DNA of 64,000 nucleotides from CAZTZL01 sp964537715 (GTDB lineage: Bacteria; Zhuqueibacterota; QNDG01; DSAB01), in NCBI GenBank assembly GCA_964537715.1, contig CAZIAH010000002.1:72276-136275 (forward strand), read 5' to 3'. Positions 57,875-64,000 of the stretch are shown piece by piece. Within the stretch, counting starts at the first letter, position 1. Each line of letters starts with the position of its first letter. The notes beneath the pieces were generated by a model. It saw only the letters and a list, made by a program, of their open reading frames with translations, ran no database searches and was not told the DNA's origin. The translations under genes were made by a program, and so were the position numbers.

Positions 57875-57946
57875 CTTTTGATAAAAAAGAGAAAAGTATA
57901 GCGGATATTTTTAAAAAGGATTCAGTTATTTTTAGAGGATTTTTTC

Positions 57947-59722
57947 ATGAATAAGAGGATGAGAAACAGTATAATTATGTTCCTCACTGTTGTGATATCT
58001 ACCTGTCTCAGGGCTCAGCAAGTCCATTTAGAGTGGGATGACAATTCGGATAATGAAGAAGGATTTTGTATCGAATATAAAGTAAATAGTGAGGGAAATT
58101 GGATCTCAGTGGACTCTGTAGGTCCTAATGTCACAACTTATTTAACTCCAACTTTTAATTTATCGGATACGGTTTATTTTAGGGTATATGCTTATAATAC
58201 TTATGGGAACTCAGGTTATACCAATGTGATTTATAAAATTTTTGAAAATACGATACCGGGTTCACCAACGATTATTGAATTGTCCTCCTTTCAGAACAAT
58301 CAATTACGTCTAACATGGTCTGAAATCCCGAATGTTACAGGGTACAACATTTATCGAAGTGTGAATCCATTTTTTACACCGAGTGTAACAAACCGTATTG
58401 GGGAAAATATAAGTGACTTAGATTCTACGATACCCGGTGTCCAGTGGGTTGATACAGACCCAGCAATAGGAAATCCGGATCAGAACTATTTCTATGTGGT
58501 AAGTGGTGTGAATGAGAATGTAGAAGGCCAATATTCACAACGTGTTGGAGAATTTGATTACGATCTCGTCATAACGTCATCCACTAATTTCAATGAAATC
58601 GCACTCCCTCTGGCGATTCAGGGAATCAATAATGCAGAGGAATTGATGCAAGCCATTCCTTTTTGTAATTCTGTAGCTCGATGGAATCCCAATCAACAAA
58701 CTTATGAGCAATATATCCCTGGAGTTCCTCCAACGAATTTTTCTATTGAAACAGGATATCCCTATTATGTTAACGTTACTCAAGAGACGGTATTTACCTT
58801 AATGGGTGAAATTGTAAATTCGACTTTTACTTTAATTACAACGTCTTCAACTAATTTTAATGAAATTGTATTGCCTATGGATAAAATTGGAATTACAAAA
58901 GCTTCGGAATTGATGGCAGACATTCCATCCTGCAACAGTGTAGCCTATTGGAATGCAAATATTCAAACCTATCAGCAATACATTCCTGGGGTTCCTCCTA
59001 CTGATTTTACAGTCAAGGTGGGTTATCCTTACTATGTCAATGTAACTTCCAATGTGGTTTGGCCTGAGAGTGGTGGTGCCAGTAAAACATTGGCTGCTGT
59101 TGAATCCGAAACGGAAGTGCCGTGTAGTTGGGCACCTCATGCGGTCTGGGGTAAAATAATCGTTGAAGATGATATCAAAGCGGATGAGATCCATTTTACC
59201 GCCTATTTTATTTCCCGACCTGATGATAAACTCACTGATCAATCATTGGGATGCATGCTTCAGGATAATTACTGGCTGGTACAGTGTCATTCTTTTCAAC
59301 CTTCCTGGCTGGCAGGAGACAGTATCAAAATTGTTTTTGAAAATGTAAGTAAAAAATATCGGATTGAAAAGGAAGTTGCATTAACTTATCAACCATTTGA
59401 TCAGGCAGAAGATGTTATTTTAAAAAATGATCAACAAATTCCCAACGGTTATCAACTTGGACAGAATTATCCAAATCCATTCAACCCCGTGACGAATATA
59501 CCCTATCAGTTACTAGAAGAAAATCATGTTAAGATTACAATTTACAATACCATGGGACAGTTGGTTCGAAAGCTTTTAGATGAAAGAAAAGCACAAGGTT
59601 TTCATACAGTAATCTGGGACGGAAAAGATATGCATGGCCATGTGGTCAGCAGCAATATTTATGAAGTTCAAATGGAGGTGAACTCCTACATAGAAACCAG
59701 AAAAATTTTATTTTTAAAATAG
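57947..59722 (+). CDS. Secreted protein with fibronectin-type domains, duplicated domain and YPNPFNP tail
   Basis: A 591-residue protein with a signal peptide (about 1-23). An N-terminal fibronectin III-like domain (LEWDDNSDNEEGFCIEYK) resembles that of the preceding secreted protein. A second such domain (about 105-200) follows. Two copies of an 80-residue unit come next, each opening TSSTNFNEI and containing QYIPGVPPT and GYPYYVNVT (about 208-375). Then an unassigned beta-rich domain with YWLVQCHSFQPSWLAGD, and the C-terminal tail NYPNPFNPVTNIPY, VKITIYNTMGQLV, VIWDGKD. A GAGGA site lies seven bases before the ATG. A sigma-54 promoter lies upstream, so expression is probably regulated. Function at the cell surface is unknown. 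Confidence 0.82.
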   Translation: MNKRMRNSIIMFLTVVISTCLRAQQVHLEWDDNSDNEEGFCIEYKVNSEGNWISVDSVGPNVTTYLTPTFNLSDTVYFRVYAYNTYGNSGYTNVIYKIFENTIPGSPTIIELSSFQNNQLRLTWSEIPNVTGYNIYRSVNPFFTPSVTNRIGENISDLDSTIPGVQWVDTDPAIGNPDQNYFYVVSGVNENVEGQYSQRVGEFDYDLVITSSTNFNEIALPLAIQGINNAEELMQAIPFCNSVARWNPNQQTYEQYIPGVPPTNFSIETGYPYYVNVTQETVFTLMGEIVNSTFTLITTSSTNFNEIVLPMDKIGITKASELMADIPSCNSVAYWNANIQTYQQYIPGVPPTDFTVKVGYPYYVNVTSNVVWPESGGASKTLAAVESETEVPCSWAPHAVWGKIIVEDDIKADEIHFTAYFISRPDDKLTDQSLGCMLQDNYWLVQCHSFQPSWLAGDSIKIVFENVSKKYRIEKEVALTYQPFDQAEDVILKNDQQIPNGYQLGQNYPNPFNPVTNIPYQLLEENHVKITIYNTMGQLVRKLLDERKAQGFHTVIWDGKDMHGHVVSSNIYEVQMEVNSYIETRKILFLK

Positions 59723-59868
59723 AATGTTTTCCAGAAGAGATTTTGAGTTTACATAAAAGTATTTAAGGGAAAGATTAAACCGTATTTGAAGTGTAAAGAT
59801 CTCTATTTGAAGAGTTGTTAAATGAATTTTAATTAACTATGAATAATTAGGTGATTCGGAGGCATTTG

Positions 59869-61581
59869 TTGAAACGAAAATTAAATGGTTTAGGTTTTTT
59901 ATCCGGGCTGTTCCTCATATTAATGACGGGTACAGTTGCCTATGCGGCAGGTGTACCTCATACCGTGACAGGTTCGGTGACATACGCAGAAGGCGGTTCT
60001 CCTTCCACAGTGAGTTTCACAGCCAAATTGGAAAGAACAGGAGAAACACTCAATCAAACTTCTCCGGGTTGTGGATACAGTGGAGGATATTACTGGGTAC
60101 AATGTGGATCTTATCCAGGTGGCTGGACCAGCGGAGATAGAGTGATTGTCACGCTTGGAGATGGAAGTGGACGTTCAGTTTCTGGCAGTATAACACTGAC
60201 AACCAGTGCTTATGATATATTAGATTTGGTTATTCCAGAGGAGACCATCAGCAAGCCAGGAACACCTGCCGGGGAAACCAATCCGACCCANNNNNNNNNN
60301 NNNNNNNNNNNNNNNNNNNNNNNNNNNNNNNNNNNNNNNNNNNNNNNNNNNNNNNNNNNNNNNNNNNNNNNNNNNNNNNNNNNNNNNNNNCATGCGTGGT
60401 CATCCATTGGATCGAAGAGCGTGACTGTGACAGCACGTTGTGCGACCCACATAGACAAGAGCGACACTTCAGATGGTTTAATTGTAAATATCATTGATGG
60501 TGATATTCATAAACCTTATTTGACTGCTTGTTACCCTCCAAAGGATGCGATAGAAATTCCGAGAAATACAGAAATTCAATTAAAAATAATGGATAATGAA
60601 AACGGGGTCGATATCGCTGCCCTCAATGTCTATATTAATGGAATTGCAATTATTTTAAATGGGAATAATCAATTTGGCAATCTGGTTGAAATCATAAAAC
60701 AAGAAAACAACTATTTGATACGATATAATAATCCGATATCTTATTGTGAACAAGGAACGAAATTTTTAATAAGTGTCCATTGTCAGGATTTATCGACTAA
60801 TGCAAATACTTTGGATAGCACGTATTCTTTTACAACCGGAAGTGCCTTGATCAACGAGACTAAATCTGATAGTATTGGTCCTCAAGGTGGAACAATATGG
60901 GATGATTCAACACATATTGAGATGATTATTCCAGCAGGCGCGCTGGAAGATACAGCAGAAATATCCATTAATCTTATAGAGGGTCTTCCTGCTTTGCCTG
61001 ATACTATTCAAAATATTAGTAAGCCATTTTATATTGCCCCTCCGGGACTTCAATTTGATAAGCCGATAGAAATCCGAATTCCTTACAATGAAACATATTT
61101 AATAAATGCACAGGTGAGCAATCCATTAAATCTTCCCGTATACTGTTTTTCTATTACCCAGGGTAAATGGATTCAATTAGAAGTAATTGATGCTTCCGAA
61201 TCCTTTTTATGTGTTCACGTCAGTGAATTATGTTATTTGATTTGTAGTAAATTGAATACTACTGATGTCGTAGACATACCATTGAATCAATTGCAAAGAC
61301 CCTTGGATTTTCAATTACACCAAAATTATCCCAACCCATTTAATCCTGAGACAGTGATGGGTTATCAAATCCCTCAGAATGGTCATGTGAATATGACGAT
61401 TTATAATTTGATAGGACAAAAAATTAGAGTCCTTGTTGATGAGAATAAATCAGTTGGCTTCCATGAGGTAGTCTGGGATGGAAGAGACCACTCAGGCAAC
61501 TTGGTCCCAAGTGGAAATTATTTTTATGTAATAAATTATAACAATTCCATACAAAAGATGAAAGCAATTCTAATTAGATAG
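59869..61581 (+). CDS. Secreted multidomain protein with PKD-like repeat, ZU5-like domain and YPNPFNP tail (contains assembly gap)
   Basis: I choose TTG 59869 as start because GGAGG ends six bases before it; the frame also opens at GTG 59851. A signal peptide ends near TVAYAAG. Domain order: a beta-rich domain with YYWVQCGSYPGGWTSGD, related to a domain of the preceding gene; a PKD/Ig-like repeat of which the middle is lost in 100 Ns (60291-60390); a Big_5-like domain with ACYPPKDAIEIPRNTEIQL; a ZU5-like segment with GPQGGTIWDDST and IPAGALEDTAEI; and the tail NYPNPFNPETVMGY, MTIYNLIGQKI, VVWDGRD. It is probably surface-exposed or secreted by the same route as its two neighbours. Confidence 0.8.
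   Translation: MKRKLNGLGFLSGLFLILMTGTVAYAAGVPHTVTGSVTYAEGGSPSTVSFTAKLERTGETLNQTSPGCGYSGGYYWVQCGSYPGGWTSGDRVIVTLGDGSGRSVSGSITLTTSAYDILDLVIPEETISKPGTPAGETNPTXXXXXXXXXXXXXXXXXXXXXXXXXXXXXXXXXXHAWSSIGSKSVTVTARCATHIDKSDTSDGLIVNIIDGDIHKPYLTACYPPKDAIEIPRNTEIQLKIMDNENGVDIAALNVYINGIAIILNGNNQFGNLVEIIKQENNYLIRYNNPISYCEQGTKFLISVHCQDLSTNANTLDSTYSFTTGSALINETKSDSIGPQGGTIWDDSTHIEMIIPAGALEDTAEISINLIEGLPALPDTIQNISKPFYIAPPGLQFDKPIEIRIPYNETYLINAQVSNPLNLPVYCFSITQGKWIQLEVIDASESFLCVHVSELCYLICSKLNTTDVVDIPLNQLQRPLDFQLHQNYPNPFNPETVMGYQIPQNGHVNMTIYNLIGQKIRVLVDENKSVGFHEVVWDGRDHSGNLVPSGNYFYVINYNNSIQKMKAILIR
60291..60390. other. Assembly gap of 100 Ns
   Basis: A second placeholder gap of exactly 100 bases, inside a PKD/Ig-like repeat. 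The flanks (SKPGTPAGETNPT before, SIGSKSVTVTARCATH after) are typical of this often tandem domain, so repeat units may be missing. Confidence 0.98.
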
Positions 61582-61710
61582 AAGATCTATTCCGCTCAGT
61601 AATAATTGCTTTGCGGCTGTCCCCAAACAACTATCTACATACTCTGAACCAAATGATATTTTCAATTCATCTATCTGAAAATAAATATTAAAAATGATGG
61701 GTAATTAGCC

Positions 61711-61726
61711 TCCCGCTGGAGCGGGA
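61711..61726. repeat. CCCGCT...AGCGGG hairpin
   Basis: TCCCGCT and AGCGGGA form a perfect 7-base-pair stem around a GG loop. It belongs with the other CCCG-type palindromes in the plus-strand spacers. Confidence 0.55.
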
Positions 61727-61850
61727 CATGCAGATTACTCAATTGAGTATGATCATAAAGGGAGAATAAGAAGCATTTAATTCAAGTAAACATTGGGATG
61801 ACTAGTTCAGTTGTCTTCAATAAATTAGTTATATAATAGATTTATAAGAT

Positions 61851-61927
61851 TGGCCATGCCACAGGCAGGAGTTAGAGCGCTGGTCTCACATACCAGAGAT
61901 TGATGATTTGAATCCATTATCGCCCAC
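61851..61927 (+). pseudogene. Decayed tRNA-Val (anticodon CAC) gene
   Basis: The anticodon arm is intact: stem CTGGT/ACCAG (61880-61884 and 61892-61896) around the loop CTCACAT, anticodon CAC at 61887-61889. Upstream TTAGAGCGC matches the 3' side of a D arm. The 3' acceptor strand ATCGCCC is present, but the 5' strand reads TGGCCAT, pairing at only 5 of 7 positions. The D-stem 5' side is scrambled and the T loop reads TTTGAAT instead of TTCGAAT. It looks like a degenerate tRNA gene that still keeps its terminator. Confidence 0.6.
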
Positions 61928-61934
61928 TTTCCCC

Positions 61935-61970
61935 AAACCCATTTTCATTTTTAGATGGGTTTTGTTGTTT
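61935..61970 (+). terminator. Rho-independent terminator
   Basis: AAACCCAT (61935-61942) pairs with ATGGGTTT (61955-61962), followed by a T-rich run. It sits eight bases after the tRNA-like sequence, the usual place for a tRNA terminator. Confidence 0.75.
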
Positions 61971-62072
61971 TAAATTACCATTGATCCGCAGATTTTTAAA
62001 AATGTTCTTGATTTTTTTTTATTTGTATATAAATTGCACATGTATTTATATTAATAAATTCGAATTCACTTT

Positions 62073-63479
62073 ATGAAGAATATACTGATCGCTACGCAAA
62101 ATCAGGAAGCAGCAGAAGTCATTCAGAAATGTTTCAAGTCCAATTATTCTGTGAAACATGTTGTGGATTATGAATCCTGTCTGGATTGGTTTGATCAAAC
62201 AAGAATCGAATTTTTGTTTATCGATATCACACTGCTTAAGTCTTCCGATGATGACAATGAGTATAAAGAAAGACTCCGTCCTTTCTGGAAAATCGCTCCG
62301 GATGCCGAAATCATCATTTTAAGCGACCCGAAACTGATTCGTGAAACTGTTTCTGCTGTCAAGGCAGGAGCCAGTAATTACCTGACCTATCCTCCCACAC
62401 CGGCAGAAGTGAAGTACATCATAGAAACCATACGGAAGGACATTCAATTTCATGCCGAACTGAAGTATCTTCGAAATCAGTTCTGGCGAAAAGATGCCTT
62501 TACGATTTTAAAAACAAACAGTCCTTTGATGAAGAATGTATTTGAGAAAATCAGGGCTGTTGCGGAGACCGGCAGTACGGTGCTCATTTCAGGTGAAACG
62601 GGAACGGGTAAAGGTGTCATCGCAAAATTGATTCATACGCACAGCCAGAGAAAAGAGAAGCAGTTTATCAGTGTTCACTGTGGGGCCATTCCGGATACCC
62701 TTCTGGAGAGCGAACTTTTCGGGCATGAAAAAGGCGCTTTTACCGGTGCTATTCGGAAAAAACTCGGGAAATTTGAAATCGCAAACGGAGGCACCATTTT
62801 TCTTGACGAGATCGGTACCATTTCTTCTTCAACACAGATCAAATTGCTGGAAGTGCTTCAGGATAAAACGTTTCAGCACGTGGGCGGTGAAACGACTCTG
62901 GTTTCCGATGTTCGAATTATTGCCGCCACGAACGAAGATCTGAAACAAAGATGTGAAGAGGGAACATTCAGAAAAGATCTTTTCTATCGATTGCATATTT
63001 TTCCGATTGAGATTCCACCTTTGAGAGAAAGAAAAGAGGACATTCCCTTGATCATTGAGACCTTTCTTGAGCGCCTGAATCGGTTTTCTTCCAAGAATAT
63101 TCGGGATGTTCATCCGGATGTTATACGTGTTTTGGAAGAATACAATTGGCCCGGTAACATCCGGGAACTGGAGAATCTGATTGAACGGGCCTATATTCTT
63201 GAGCCCTCGTCCATTTTGACTCCGACCAGTTTTCCAAAAGATATGTTCGAGCATGTCAATGATCGAAGCAAACCGATTATCGATACCGAATTGACGCTCG
63301 ATGAAGTACGACGGCTAGCGATAGAAAATGTAGAAAAAGAATATCTCATCAAACTGATTGCCAAAAATCATGGAAAAATCAACAAGACGTCTGAAGATGC
63401 CGGCGTGGGTGTGAGACAGCTTCATAATCTGCTCATTAAATACGGCATTCAAAAAGGGGATTTTAAAACGGATTTATGA
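62073..63479 (+). CDS. NtrC-family sigma-54 activator with degenerate receiver domain
   Basis: A 468-residue regulator. Residues 1-120 are a receiver-like domain: D51 stands where the phosphate acceptor should be and S84 is in place, but the N-terminal acidic pair is replaced by A7-T8-Q9 and the conserved Lys by Y106 (LTYP instead of LxKP). The AAA+ domain (about 145-385) is complete: Walker A GETGTGKG at 174-181, the sigma-54 contact loop GAFTGA at 221-226, FLDEIG for Walker B and RKDLFYRL for the arginine finger region. A C-terminal Fis-type helix-turn-helix follows (about 425-462). It activates sigma-54 promoters such as the one at 57860. Whether phosphorylation controls it is doubtful. 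Confidence 0.9.
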   Translation: MKNILIATQNQEAAEVIQKCFKSNYSVKHVVDYESCLDWFDQTRIEFLFIDITLLKSSDDDNEYKERLRPFWKIAPDAEIIILSDPKLIRETVSAVKAGASNYLTYPPTPAEVKYIIETIRKDIQFHAELKYLRNQFWRKDAFTILKTNSPLMKNVFEKIRAVAETGSTVLISGETGTGKGVIAKLIHTHSQRKEKQFISVHCGAIPDTLLESELFGHEKGAFTGAIRKKLGKFEIANGGTIFLDEIGTISSSTQIKLLEVLQDKTFQHVGGETTLVSDVRIIAATNEDLKQRCEEGTFRKDLFYRLHIFPIEIPPLRERKEDIPLIIETFLERLNRFSSKNIRDVHPDVIRVLEEYNWPGNIRELENLIERAYILEPSSILTPTSFPKDMFEHVNDRSKPIIDTELTLDEVRRLAIENVEKEYLIKLIAKNHGKINKTSEDAGVGVRQLHNLLIKYGIQKGDFKTDL

Positions 63480-63489
63480 TTGATCTTCA

Positions 63490-63505
63490 TCCCGGTAAAT
63501 CGGGA
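63490..63505. repeat. TCCCG...CGGGA hairpin
   Basis: TCCCG (63490-63494) and CGGGA (63501-63505) pair around the loop GTAAAT, ten bases after the regulator stop. No T-run follows, so it is grouped with the CCCG palindromes. Confidence 0.5.
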
Positions 63506-63565
63506 CTCCTCGCAACAACATAAAATTGACTTTTGATACAACCCCGTGTTCGTTTACTTTTCCAC

Positions 63566-63590
63566 AATTCGGAATTCAAAATTCCGAATT
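63566..63590. terminator. Perfect 11-bp inverted repeat, possible terminator
   Basis: AATTCGGAATT (63566-63576) and AATTCCGAATT (63580-63590) form a perfect stem with a CAA loop, followed by TTATC. It lies 87 bases after the regulator stop and could end its transcript. The T-run is short and the stem AT-rich, so an operator-like palindrome is an alternative. Confidence 0.45.
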
Positions 63591-63888
63591 TTATCAGAGT
63601 CGGAATTCTCATTTCCATTGCATTCCCCGGAGATACATTTTCAATATCATAGCTATTTTCAGTCTATCCTTCAAATTTTATTCTTCTCAGAACTTTTTTT
63701 ATTGTTCAAGTTGCTCAAATTGAACATCTTATGTAAAAAAAATCGGAATTTCTGTTTCCAAACACTTAATTCTAATTTTTATGTAAGTTCTTTATTAACA
63801 AGTTAATAACATGTATGGCATGTAATTTGATATACCATCAACAAATTAAGTAGGTCTGCCCATAGAGGTGTATTGCGGAGATTCTTGA

Positions 63889-64000
63889 ATGATCGTTCAG
63901 AATAAATATAATCTTGAACCGATTGAAATCACGGGTGTTATTCTCGCTACAGATGTGGACAGGCACGGTCAGATTCAGGAAATTGCGCTTGAGACCGAAG
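63889..64000 (+). CDS. Truncated gene at right edge, unknown function
   Basis: An ATG at 63889 is preceded by GCGGAG eight bases upstream and opens a frame that runs to the window end: MIVQNKYNLEPIEITGVILA, then TDVDRHGQIQEIALETE. Only 37 residues are visible. The good ribosome site and protein-like sequence support a real gene. I do not recognise the family. Confidence 0.6.
   Translation, partial: MIVQNKYNLEPIEITGVILATDVDRHGQIQEIALETE

Larger units (their letters stand above)
57365..57946. other. 582-base intergenic region with hairpin and sigma-54 site
   Basis: No gene is seen between the two secreted-protein genes. It contains the CCCGAA hairpin at 57479-57497 and the sigma-54 promoter at 57860-57874, both listed separately. 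The rest is AT-rich and unrecognised. Confidence 0.6.
61582..62072. other. 491-base intergenic region with hairpin, tRNA-like remnant and terminator
   Basis: No protein gene is seen. It holds the CCCGCT hairpin, the tRNA-Val-like remnant and a terminator, listed separately. The 100 bases before the regulator gene are AT-rich; I see no sigma-54 match there. Confidence 0.55.

Noticed and set aside
63816..63831. Possible second sigma-54 promoter before the last gene (TGGCAT-N5-TTGAT)
   Set aside because: Spacing is right but the -12 element has GA instead of the nearly invariant GC, so I do not list it as a feature.

Overview
The window is AT-rich bacterial DNA. Three secreted proteins end in a C-terminal tail with a YPNPFN motif followed by an FlgD-like strand segment. 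That tail is common in the Fibrobacteres-Chlorobi-Bacteroidetes superphylum and in related candidate phyla such as KSB1 or Calditrichaeota. Together with a sigma-54 activator, an IS1595 remnant and mosaic sugar genes, it suggests an uncultivated Gram-negative FCB-type bacterium. Two 100-base N runs show that this is a draft or metagenome scaffold.

From about 54 kb down to base 104 every gene reads on the minus strand. Transcription enters an exopolysaccharide/surface-glycan locus first: an SLBB export protein, a Wzz/Wzc-type co-polymerase with tyrosine-kinase-like ATPase, an initiating sugar-phosphate transferase, a translationally coupled WbpB-WbpD-WbpE-like set for a diacetamido-uronic acid nucleotide sugar, and a Sfp-type phosphopantetheinyl transferase. 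Next comes a mosaic block (45.9-30 kb): two ATP-grasp ligases, dehydrogenases, a Gfo/Idh/MocA enzyme, 6-phosphogluconolactonase, an HpcH/HpaI aldolase, three polytopic GT-C-like membrane proteins, a GmhA-type isomerase, a sulfotransferase and a FemAB/GNAT-like transferase. Decayed partial copies of the aldolase and gmhA genes lie inside it.

From 28.2 kb to 4.1 kb lies a hybrid NRPS/PKS assembly line of six closely packed genes: formyltransferase-truncated C-A(Ser)-PCP; KS-AT-KR-ACP; KS-AT-ACP-C-A(Gly)-PCP-TE; methyltransferase-ACP; docking-C-FkbH-PCP; KS-AT-ACP-TE. Both thioesterases have Cys in place of the usual Ser nucleophile and lack the expected catalytic His. A YdcF-like protein, a polysaccharide deacetylase, an EmrE-like transporter and a glycosyltransferase close the minus block. 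The phosphopantetheinyl transferase in the glycan half could activate the seven carrier domains, so the two halves may work together.

From 54.5 kb to the end the genes read on the plus strand: a dead IS1595 transposase, decayed hypothetical genes, three secreted fibronectin/PKD-type proteins (two interrupted by assembly gaps inside repeats), a decayed tRNA-Val-like gene with a terminator, and an NtrC-type regulator with a degenerate receiver domain. A near-consensus sigma-54 promoter precedes the second secreted protein. Short CCCG...CGGG hairpins recur in the plus-strand spacers. A truncated gene runs off the right edge.
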